NCBI RefSeq assembly: GCF_003234445.2
Contig: NZ_CP126269.1
Span: 2,046,001-2,110,000, forward strand
From: Curtobacterium sp. MCLR17_036
GTDB taxonomy: Bacteria; Actinomycetota; Actinomycetes; Actinomycetales; Microbacteriaceae
Length of the DNA stretch: 64,000 nucleotides
Reading direction: 5' to 3'
A program made the translations under genes and the position numbers. This document shows, piece after piece, positions 37,282-45,119 of the stretch; the first letter of the stretch is position 1; every line of letters starts with the position of its first letter. Below the pieces are notes generated by a model that ran no database searches, was not told where the DNA came from, and worked only from the letters and a program-made list of their open reading frames with translations.

Positions 37282-38187
37282 TCACGATGCGGTCGGTGTC
37301 ACCGACGTCCCTGACGTCCCTGACGTCCGCGGGTCCGGGTCCTGGTCCGGGTCCGGGTCCGGGTCCGGTGCGACCGGGAGCACGGGGACGAGCGGTTCCG
37401 CGGCCGGATCGGCCGGGCGACGGCTCGTGCAGCCGTAACGGGAGACGACGACGGCGACGTCCCAGGTCCTCGGCATCGCCCCGAGACCCGGCACGTGCAC
37501 CACCGTGGAGGCCGGGCGTCCGGCGTCGTCGAACCGGACCGCCGCGGCCGTGCCGGGCGGCATCCGACCGACCCGGTCCGTGCTCGTGCCCGAGCTCGAG
37601 CTCGAGCCCGAGCCCGAGCCCGTGCACGGGCGCACGGGCGGGTCCCGATCCGGGTCGCTCCCCCAGCGAACCGTCCGGGCGGGGCCGTGTGGGTCCGCGA
37701 CCTGCTGGTGGCTGCCCTCGGTCCTCGGCGCGACGCCGTCGTCGCCCGCGGCGTGGTCGTCCGCGCCGTCCTCGCCCGCGCCGTCCTCGCCCGCGGCGTG
37801 GTCGTCCGCGGCCGGACCCGCTGCGAGCTGCGCGGCCAGTGCCCGGAACACCGAGTCGGCGACGGCACCGGTCCCGACGACGACCAGGTGCGCCGGGGCT
37901 GGGTGGAGGACGACCGCACCCTCCGGCCGGTGCCCGAGGACGAACCCGGTCGACGCCAGGTCGGCCTGCTCGAGGTGTGGGAGCAGGGGCAGCGGCAGTG
38001 GCTCCCCCGCCTGCTCGGGTTCCGCCGAGGTGGTCGATCGGTGCAGCACGACGTCGAGCACGGCACAGCAGGCCGCCGCCGCCAGCAGCGCCACCCGTCC
38101 ACTCCCCGCCACGGGCCCGAGCAGGCCGGACAGCACCAGCACGACCGCGGTGACGACCAGGACGCAGCGGGCGGTGAACGGGGACAC
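37282..38187 (-). CDS. Hypothetical membrane protein with a degenerate P-loop-like motif and low-complexity tracts
   Basis: 301 residues. Two N-terminal transmembrane helices (CVLVVTAVVLVLSGLLGPVA, VALLAAAACCAVLDVVL), then a domain in which STGFVLGHRPEGAVVLHPA and HLVVVGTGAVADSVFRALAA recall an FtsK/EssC-type strand-loop-helix whose Walker A has become GTGAVADS. Next an Asp/Gly/Ala repeat region, a Gly/Ser run, TWDVAVVVSRYGC, and a DPDPDP tail. DNA shows hexanucleotide repeats (GGTCCG near 37330-37370; CTCGCC-type near 37740-37800). The GTG at 38187 follows GGAG. It ends the FHA-transglutaminase cluster; possibly a decaying FtsK-like protein. Confidence 0.65.
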   Translation of the reverse strand: MSPFTARCVLVVTAVVLVLSGLLGPVAGSGRVALLAAAACCAVLDVVLHRSTTSAEPEQAGEPLPLPLLPHLEQADLASTGFVLGHRPEGAVVLHPAPAHLVVVGTGAVADSVFRALAAQLAAGPAADDHAAGEDGAGEDGADDHAAGDDGVAPRTEGSHQQVADPHGPARTVRWGSDPDRDPPVRPCTGSGSGSSSSSGTSTDRVGRMPPGTAAAVRFDDAGRPASTVVHVPGLGAMPRTWDVAVVVSRYGCTSRRPADPAAEPLVPVLPVAPDPDPDPDQDPDPRTSGTSGTSVTPTAS

Positions 38188-38257
38188 CGCTCCATCCGAG
38201 CACGTCCCCGTCGCAGCCGTGGGCCCTCCGACGGGAACTGTGGACAGCCGGCGCCGA

Positions 38258-40195
38258 CTACTGCACCAGGAAGAACTGCTCCCCGATGTCGACCCGGGCA
38301 CCACGCTCGACCCGGTACCGACGGCCCGGTTCGCACCGACGGATCGAACCGTCGATGTGCCGGACCACGGTCCCGTTACCCGAGAAGCGGTCCGACACCC
38401 AGAGGTCGTCGCCGTCACGACCGAGCTCCAGGTGGATCTTCGACACCGACTTGCCGGGGTCGTGCACGGTCAGCAGGTCGTCGAACCGCTCGCCCGGCTG
38501 CGGGCGGGGCAGGCGGCCGAGCAGCCCCGTGCCGTGCACGCCGAAGCGCTCACCGGTGCTGAAGTGCAGCACGAAGGGGGCCTGGACCGGAGCCTGCCCG
38601 ACGATGCGGGTCTCCTCGACGTCATCACCGAGACCGTCGTCCCCGAGACCGTCTTGCCCGAGGCCGTCGTCGTTCGCGCTGGACACCAGGGACGCCGGGT
38701 CCGGCGTGACCGGCCCGTGCGGGGCGTCGACGGAAGCACCCGGCATCGGCGGGATCGCTCCCGGGGCACCCGGGATCGGGGGCAGCGGCGCGGCGAGCGG
38801 CGCAGCCGACGGTGCCGCGGAGGGCACGGTCGCCGATCCCGGCGGCGTGGTCGCCGGCGCCGAGGGGAAGGCGTCCGGGGACAGGCTCGGGGCGGCGTGC
38901 ACCCCGCGCGGGCGGAGGCGCGGCCCGGAGTCCGCGAACTCGTCGTCCGCCGCGGTCGGGGCGCCGTCCGCTCCGGCGCCGTCGGTGGCGCCGCCGTCGT
39001 CGCTGTCCGCGTCCGCGTCGTCACCGTCCGGGTCGCCGTCGGTGTCTTCCGCACCCCCGCCGGTGGCGTCCGCGGACGCATCGTCGACGACCTCGGCCTC
39101 GTCGTCGGCAGCCCAGTCCGGACGCGCCATCGGCAGTGGGACGACCGGTCCGGTGAAGGCGGCGGTCACGGCCGGGCGGACCGCGCCGCACTCACCGCAG
39201 AAGATGTCGTCGGGCTCGAGCTGGTGTCCGCACACGTGGCAGGTCGTCGTGGCGTGCATGCCCGGGGTGACCAGCGGAGCCGGACGGAGCGGTCGGCGGT
39301 CGACCAGGGGTTCGACGACCGCGGTGTCACCGGGCTGCGGCGGCGACGCGACCGGGCCGTCCGCAGCGGGCACGACGGCGTGGCCCGACTGCGCGTCGCC
39401 GTCGTCCGTCGACTCGGCGGCCGGAGCGGGGACGCGCAGGCCCTCGATGCCGGCACCGTCGGACTGGTCGTCGCCCGGGCCGTGCTCGGCGGATGCTCCG
39501 GCGGCCTCGTCGTCGGCGGGACCGCGGACGGGCGGCACCGGCGGGACGGGCGGCACCGGGGGGACGACGGGGTCGGCGACGACCTCGGGTTCGGCGGCGT
39601 TGCCGCGACCCACCCACCACGAGGGACCGGCCGGCGCGGCCGGCGGTGCGACGTCCGCCGGGGGCGCCCACACCGATGCCGGGACGCCGTGGTCGGCCGC
39701 GGGAGCGTCCGTCGGGGCGGCAGCCGACGCGGGGGGCGCCAGGCGGGTCCGCTCGGGATCGTCGGCGAGGTCCGCGCCGGGGATGGGCTCGGAGTGGTGG
39801 TCGGCGGGGTCCAGCGAGGGCTCGGCGCTCTGCGGGTTCGGCGCACCGCGCTCCGCCAACCCGGAGTCGGCTCCGTGGACGTGCGAGGGTGCCTGCCGGG
39901 GGGCGAAGTCGTCGGGTCGCTGGACGGGGACGGCACCGCTGCCCGGACGGTCGGAGCCGGTCAACCAGGCGCGCGTCGCCGGGTCGAGCGTGGCCTCGGG
40001 GAGCCAGGCGTCGGCGGCGGGGTCGGAGCGGCGGCCGTGCGCGTCGGGCTGCTGCAGCGGTGGCGGCGGTGTCTGTTCAACGGGGGGCTGGGCGACCGGG
40101 CGACGGCTGGCCGCGGCGGTCACCGCGCGGCCGCACTCACCGCAGAAGATCGCCCCGTCCGGGAGCATCGATCCGCAGTGTTCGCATCTGATCAC
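38258..40195 (-). CDS. Zinc-ribbon and FHA-domain protein
   Basis: 645 residues, no transmembrane helix. Two double-CxxC zinc ribbons, CEHCGSMLPDGAIFCGECG at residues 4-22 and CHVCGHQLEPDDIFCGECG near 320, are separated by Pro/Ala/Asp-rich linker including PPVPPVPPVPPV. The C-terminal ~90 residues form an FHA phosphothreonine-binding domain with the key residues visible: LLGRLPRP, KSVSKIHLEL and SGNGTVV. EETRIV just before it is a possible kinase site. GTG start overlapping the previous stop (GTGA). A probable reader of the Ser/Thr kinase at 50999-52411. Confidence 0.87.
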   Translation of the reverse strand: MIRCEHCGSMLPDGAIFCGECGRAVTAAASRRPVAQPPVEQTPPPPLQQPDAHGRRSDPAADAWLPEATLDPATRAWLTGSDRPGSGAVPVQRPDDFAPRQAPSHVHGADSGLAERGAPNPQSAEPSLDPADHHSEPIPGADLADDPERTRLAPPASAAAPTDAPAADHGVPASVWAPPADVAPPAAPAGPSWWVGRGNAAEPEVVADPVVPPVPPVPPVPPVRGPADDEAAGASAEHGPGDDQSDGAGIEGLRVPAPAAESTDDGDAQSGHAVVPAADGPVASPPQPGDTAVVEPLVDRRPLRPAPLVTPGMHATTTCHVCGHQLEPDDIFCGECGAVRPAVTAAFTGPVVPLPMARPDWAADDEAEVVDDASADATGGGAEDTDGDPDGDDADADSDDGGATDGAGADGAPTAADDEFADSGPRLRPRGVHAAPSLSPDAFPSAPATTPPGSATVPSAAPSAAPLAAPLPPIPGAPGAIPPMPGASVDAPHGPVTPDPASLVSSANDDGLGQDGLGDDGLGDDVEETRIVGQAPVQAPFVLHFSTGERFGVHGTGLLGRLPRPQPGERFDDLLTVHDPGKSVSKIHLELGRDGDDLWVSDRFSGNGTVVRHIDGSIRRCEPGRRYRVERGARVDIGEQFFLVQ

Positions 40196-42654
40196 GGGGT
40201 GCCTCTGTCCTCACTCGGCCCTGCACGACGCTCGCCGGGCCTCGGCCCATCGTAGTCGCCGCGTCCCCGAGCACCCTGCCGGGTGCGCCCACGAGGGGGT
40301 CGCCGTCCCCGGAGCGACCGCAGCGAGACGGCGGTGCGGAACCGTTCCCGTCGGTTCCGTCCGGTCCGGAGACTGCCGATCGCGTCGTCCGTCGCCGACC
40401 ACATCCGGTCGGCGACCGACTCGTCGACGTCGCTCGGACCGAAGACCGCGCGGTCGGCGAGGGCGGCGAGGCCGGTCCCGCCGTCGCCGGGAGCGCCCGC
40501 CACCGCTTCGCGTCGCGTCGCCGACCGGGACACGTCGTGCCCGCGGTCGAGCAGCGCGTCGCGGTACTCGTCCCACGCGCCGACGACACGGCCGCGCGGC
40601 GTCGGCGCGCGACGGCGGCGGCGGCGCCGTGCGCGCTTCACGAGCACGATCACCGCGAACGGCAGCAGCACGAGCGCCGCGAGGCCGAGCACGCCGAGCA
40701 CCCACGGCAACGCGGCGAGCAGGATCTGCAGCCACAGCGGCTGCACCGGCGGCGTGTTGCGGTCGGTCTGCGGCGGGGCCTGCTGGTCCTGGTCCTGCTG
40801 GGTGACGGGGGGCGGCGGCACCACCGTCTCCGGCCGGGTCACGGGCTGCGGGGTCTGCTGCTGCTCGTCCGGGATCTCGCGCACGGTCGGGTTCGGGTCG
40901 AGCATGACCCATCCCCACTGCGCGGTGTCCACCTCGATGCGCGCCGTCACGTCCGAGCCGCGGAACGTCGTCGTGCCGCCGCTCGTGCCCGCGTCGCCGC
41001 GGTCGGCCCCGGAGTCGCCGCCGGCGCTGAACCCCATCACGACGCGCGCGGGGAACCCCAGCTCGTCGGCCATCAGCGCCGCGGCGGCGGCGTACTGCTC
41101 CTGGTCACCGATCATCAGCGGCGCGGTGAGGAGCTCCTGGATCCGGTCGGCACCGTGGCCCGAACGACTCATCCGGTCGTCGCCGACCCCGTGGCTGACG
41201 TACCCGTTGCGCTTGAGCGACTGCAGCGCGGCCAGGAGCTTCGCGCCGGGCGCGGTCTCACCGCGGGTCGTCGACTCGACGGTGTCCCGCACGGCCTCCG
41301 GGACGTCCCGGGTCGCCGGCACCGACGCGGTGCCCGGTCGCGCCGCGGCGAGCTGCTCCTGGGTCGGCTGGTCGGGCACCACGGCGGTCAGGTCGTACGA
41401 CGTGCCGTCACCGACCCCGCCCACCACGGCTCCGGTCTGCGTCGACGCGTTGTAGAAGAACGCTCCGCGCTCGGACTCCGCGCCGCGACCGGTGAACTCG
41501 ACCCGCTCGAGGTCGCCCACCGTCGGCAGCCACACGCCGCTGTACCCGTCGACGGTCACGCCGACGCGCACGGTGGTGCCGTCGACCCCGCGCACGTCGA
41601 CCGAGGTCGGCACCCGCTCGAAGGTGCCCGACGCCGACGACCCGTCGGCACCCCCCACCCGGTAGACGACGCCGTCGTACGTGTCGAGGGTGGCGATGCG
41701 CACGAACCCGTCCTCGGGGAGCCCGGTCACCCGCAGCTGCGCGGTGTCCGCGGCGGCCGGCTCCTCGTAGGCCCGGAAACCGCTGAGCGGGCTGACGTGG
41801 TCGCGCGGGTCGAAGGGCTTCACGACGTCGGTCCGCGCCACGGTGCGCCCCACGGTGGGCGGCGCCACGAGACCGAGTCCGGTCGCGACGACCGCAGCGG
41901 CGACGATGGTGCCCGTCCCCACGAGCGCCGGCCGCACGACGGACCGCACGAGCGGGACCCTCGTGCCGATGGTGGTCGCGACGGCCACCGCGCGTCGCGC
42001 GTGGCGGACGGTCAGCGCCCACACCAGGGCGATCCCCACGAGCACCACCGCGGTCAGCACGGACGTGTCGAGACGGGTCGGTCCGACGACCACGCCGACC
42101 GCGAACAGCACCAGTGCCGGGATGCTCGCGAGCTCCGGTCGGGAGGCACGGGTCGCCACGCTCACGGACGTCACCGCCGCCACCAGGAGCGTCACGAAGT
42201 ACGGCACGAGGAGCGCCTCGTACGACCCGACCGGCAGGCTGATGGTCACCAGCTGCTTCCAGCCGAGCGCGACGCCGGCGAAGAGGTCGAGGAGCCCGGG
42301 ACCGGTGGGCAGCAGACCGGCCGCCCGGTCGGGCACCGCGGCCGGCACGCCGGTCAGGGTGAACGCCGCGACGCCGGCGACGGCGACCACCGCAGCGGGC
42401 AGCCGGAAGACGGCGCCGAGCAGGGCGACGAGCGTGCCGGCGACGATCGCGGTGACCGCCGCGGCGACCATCGCCTGGTCGCGGTAGACCGGCCACCAGG
42501 ACGTGCTCGCCACGGCGAGCAGGAGCCAGACGACCAGGGTGCTGCCGGCCAACCGGAGCGGTGCGGCACGGCGGGCGTCCCGGCGGTCGGAACGCCGGGT
42601 GGTGCGCCGTGCGCGCTCCGGCGCGGTCGGCTCGACCACGGGTGCTGCGCTCAT
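40192..42654 (-). CDS. TgpA-like transglutaminase-domain membrane protein, catalytic residues missing
   Basis: 820 residues: about seven N-terminal transmembrane helices (about 30-260), an external region, a transglutaminase-like fold about 470-625, a further helix near 670-695 (LLAALPWVLGVLGLAALVLL), and a basic cytoplasmic tail. The usual catalytic cysteine segment (G-x-C-E-Q-Y/F) reads IGDQEQYAAAAALMADELGF, with Gln for Cys, and the His of HAWVEV reads TARIEVD; the Asp-containing MLDPNP is kept. So it is probably a structural pseudoenzyme. ATG overlaps the DUF58 stop (ATGA); part of MoxR-DUF58-TgpA operon. Confidence 0.88.
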   Translation of the reverse strand: MSAAPVVEPTAPERARRTTRRSDRRDARRAAPLRLAGSTLVVWLLLAVASTSWWPVYRDQAMVAAAVTAIVAGTLVALLGAVFRLPAAVVAVAGVAAFTLTGVPAAVPDRAAGLLPTGPGLLDLFAGVALGWKQLVTISLPVGSYEALLVPYFVTLLVAAVTSVSVATRASRPELASIPALVLFAVGVVVGPTRLDTSVLTAVVLVGIALVWALTVRHARRAVAVATTIGTRVPLVRSVVRPALVGTGTIVAAAVVATGLGLVAPPTVGRTVARTDVVKPFDPRDHVSPLSGFRAYEEPAAADTAQLRVTGLPEDGFVRIATLDTYDGVVYRVGGADGSSASGTFERVPTSVDVRGVDGTTVRVGVTVDGYSGVWLPTVGDLERVEFTGRGAESERGAFFYNASTQTGAVVGGVGDGTSYDLTAVVPDQPTQEQLAAARPGTASVPATRDVPEAVRDTVESTTRGETAPGAKLLAALQSLKRNGYVSHGVGDDRMSRSGHGADRIQELLTAPLMIGDQEQYAAAAALMADELGFPARVVMGFSAGGDSGADRGDAGTSGGTTTFRGSDVTARIEVDTAQWGWVMLDPNPTVREIPDEQQQTPQPVTRPETVVPPPPVTQQDQDQQAPPQTDRNTPPVQPLWLQILLAALPWVLGVLGLAALVLLPFAVIVLVKRARRRRRRRAPTPRGRVVGAWDEYRDALLDRGHDVSRSATRREAVAGAPGDGGTGLAALADRAVFGPSDVDESVADRMWSATDDAIGSLRTGRNRRERFRTAVSLRSLRGRRPPRGRTRQGARGRGDYDGPRPGERRAGPSEDRGTP

Positions 42655-44066
42655 GCGGCCGCTGCCGATCGGTGCAGCGCGTGCCGGAGGTCGTCCAGGT
42701 AGCCGATGGTCATCACCGTCAGGCCGGCGACCCGCAGGAACCGGGGCTGCGCCTCCGGCTCGCAGATCACCGCGACGACCTCGACCCCCACCGGGAAGCG
42801 CGTGGCCGCGAGCCGGAGCGCCGGCAGCCCGACGGTCGACCCAACCACCAGGAAGGCGACCGAGATCCCCTCGGCGTCGTTGCCGACGATCCGCGCGACC
42901 TCGGAGACCGGCAGGCAGGCGTCGGCGAGGCCGACGGACGCGAAGTCGTCGAGCAGGCGCGTCGGCGTGACCGTCGGCAGGGACCGCACCGCGTAGACCG
43001 CGCGCCGTGCGAACTCGGGCGTCCGTTCGGAGACCACGACGGAGACCTCGCGGCCGTCGCGGATCGCCCGTGCGCCGAGCGAGGCGGCGGCGCTGACGGC
43101 GAGCTCGAACTCGTCGTCGTCACCGAACTCGGCGCGCGCCGTGCCCAGTGCGACGACGAGGTGCGAGCGGCGGGTGTCCTCGAACTGGCGCACCATCAGC
43201 GCGCCGGACTTCGCCGTCGACTTCCAGTGGATCGTGCGAGGGTCGTCGCCCGGCATGTACTCGCGGATGGCGTGGAACGCGATGTCCGCCGGCGAGAGGT
43301 CGGTGGTCGCCTGTCCCTCGAGGTCCCGCACCAGACCGGTGCTCGTCGACGGGATCGCGATGGTCCGCGGGTGCACGATGACCTGCTCGCGGGCCGTCCA
43401 GACGACCTCGCGACGGACCAGCCCGACCGGGTCGGCGCGGACGCCGGTCACCGGACCGACGTCGAGCACGCCGCGGCGCAGGGTCGGCACCGGCACCTCG
43501 CGCTCGAACGTGCCCTGCGGGCCGATCGCGGGGACGGCGACGTCGACCAGACCGGAACCGACGGGCACCTCGACGGTCGTCGGCACGGAGGGCAGTCGCG
43601 AGGGGTTCTCCGCGGTGACCACCACGCCAGCGGCGTCGCCGACGGCCACCCGGTGCTGCGGCAGCCGCATCCGGATCACCAGCCGTGACCGGCCGATGAG
43701 CGCGACGGCCGCGACGACCACCAGCACCGCACCGGCGAACCCGACGACCACGATCTCGCGCAGCCCGAACCGGTAGCCCGTCACGAACGCGACGAGCGTG
43801 AGCGCGGCGACCGTCCAGCCGAGCCCGGTGACGACCGACGAGACCTCGCCCCAGGAACGCGTGACGAGCCTCCAGACCGTCGCCCAGGCGCGGACGACGC
43901 CGACGACGGCATCCGCTGCCACGCCCTCGCGGTCCCCGACGATCCGGGACCGGACGTTGGTCATGCCGGCGACCGTCCCCGTGCGCTCGTACGCCGTCGT
44001 CCCGCGACGCGACCGCGTCGAGGACGGGCGGCGCGAGCGCGTGGAGACGGGCCGGCGGTCCGTCAC
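42651..44066 (-). CDS. DUF58 domain protein
   Basis: 471 residues. Two helices near 75-120 (VAALTLVAFVTGYRF, VVVGFAGAVLVVVAAVALIG), then a beta domain and the DUF58 signature EYMPGDDPRTIHWKSTAKSG and LMVRQFEDTRRS near residue 260, followed by a von Willebrand A-like region. DUF58 proteins work with MoxR ATPases in assembly or activation of membrane or periplasmic complexes. The GTG overlaps the moxR stop (GTGA). An N-terminal Arg/Ser-rich tail of about 35 residues is unusual. Confidence 0.9.
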   Translation of the reverse strand: MTDRRPVSTRSRRPSSTRSRRGTTAYERTGTVAGMTNVRSRIVGDREGVAADAVVGVVRAWATVWRLVTRSWGEVSSVVTGLGWTVAALTLVAFVTGYRFGLREIVVVGFAGAVLVVVAAVALIGRSRLVIRMRLPQHRVAVGDAAGVVVTAENPSRLPSVPTTVEVPVGSGLVDVAVPAIGPQGTFEREVPVPTLRRGVLDVGPVTGVRADPVGLVRREVVWTAREQVIVHPRTIAIPSTSTGLVRDLEGQATTDLSPADIAFHAIREYMPGDDPRTIHWKSTAKSGALMVRQFEDTRRSHLVVALGTARAEFGDDDEFELAVSAAASLGARAIRDGREVSVVVSERTPEFARRAVYAVRSLPTVTPTRLLDDFASVGLADACLPVSEVARIVGNDAEGISVAFLVVGSTVGLPALRLAATRFPVGVEVVAVICEPEAQPRFLRVAGLTVMTIGYLDDLRHALHRSAAAA

Positions 44067-45034
44067 GTCGTGACCCGGTCGGCCGGCGGCGGGGTCTCGA
44101 CCAGGAGCTGCGCGATCACGCTCGGCGAGCTGACGCCGTCGAACTCGGCCTCGGCGTCGAGCACGAGCCGGTGCGCGAGCACGGGCACGGCGAGGGCCTT
44201 GACGTCGTCCGGCGTGACGTAGTGACGGCCGTTCAGCGCCGCGAACACCCGGGCGGCCCGGATGAGGCCCATCGCGCCACGCACGCTGACGCCGAGGCGG
44301 ACCTCGCTGGCCGAGCGGGTGGCGTCGACGAGCCGTGCCACGTAGTCGGCGATCACGGCGTCGACGTGCACCGAGCGGGCGAGCGCGGCCATCTCGGTGA
44401 TCGTCGCCGCGGGGACGACGCTCGCGAGCGGCACCGAGGCCGAGGGTGCCGAGGACGTCTCGAGGATCTTCACCGTCGCGGCGTGGTCCGGGTAGCCGAT
44501 CGAGGTCTTCATGAGGAAGCGGTCGAGCTGCGCCTCGGGCAGACGGTACGTGCCGGCCTGCTCGACGGGGTTCTGCGTGGCGATGACCATGAACGGGGCG
44601 GCGAGCCGGTGGTTCACGCCGTCGACGGTGATCGCGGACTCCTCCATCGCCTCGAGCAGGGCGGACTGGGTCTTCGGGCTCGCCCGGTTGATCTCGTCGG
44701 CGAGCACGATGTTCGCGAACACCGGCCCGCGGTGGAAGTCGAACTCCTGGGTGCGCTGGTCGTACACACTGATGCCCGTGATGTCGCCGGGCAGCAGGTC
44801 CGGCGTGAACTGGATCCGGTTCGTCGTGCCCTGCACGCTCTGCGCCATCGCCCGGGCGAGGCTGGTCTTGCCGGTTCCGGGGACGTCCTCGAGCAGCAGG
44901 TGGCCCTCGCTGAGCATCGCCGTGACCGCGAGGCGGATCACGAACGTCTTCCCGAGGAGCACCTGCTCGACGTTGGTCACGATGCGGCCGGCGACGTCGG
45001 CGAACCAGGTGGCCTGCTCCGGGGTCATGCTCAT
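44063..45034 (-). CDS. MoxR-family AAA+ ATPase
   Basis: 323 residues: Walker A LLEDVPGTGKTSLARAMA near residue 50, Walker B VFANIVLADEINRASPKTQ, sensor 1 MVIATQNPVEQAGTYRLPEA, and the helical lid with GVSVRGAMGLIRAARVFA. MoxR ATPases act as chaperones that activate partner proteins, typically with DUF58 and vWA proteins encoded next door, as here. ATG follows GAAGGACC. It starts 85 bases after the giant surface protein ends and is coupled to DUF58. Confidence 0.94.
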   Translation of the reverse strand: MSMTPEQATWFADVAGRIVTNVEQVLLGKTFVIRLAVTAMLSEGHLLLEDVPGTGKTSLARAMAQSVQGTTNRIQFTPDLLPGDITGISVYDQRTQEFDFHRGPVFANIVLADEINRASPKTQSALLEAMEESAITVDGVNHRLAAPFMVIATQNPVEQAGTYRLPEAQLDRFLMKTSIGYPDHAATVKILETSSAPSASVPLASVVPAATITEMAALARSVHVDAVIADYVARLVDATRSASEVRLGVSVRGAMGLIRAARVFAALNGRHYVTPDDVKALAVPVLAHRLVLDAEAEFDGVSSPSVIAQLLVETPPPADRVTT

Positions 45035-45119
45035 GCGGGGTCGGTCCTTCGTTGGTGGCGTGCGGGCGGTGGGGCGGTCGGGCTGGCCGCGGGTCGGGGC
45101 CGCGGGTCAAGGCTGGGGG

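Noticed and set aside
37287..38562. Plus-strand open frames over the degenerate P-loop gene
   Set aside because: Products are Arg/Gly/Pro-rich and overlap the FHA domain end; the minus-strand frame has membrane helices and a ribosome-binding site.
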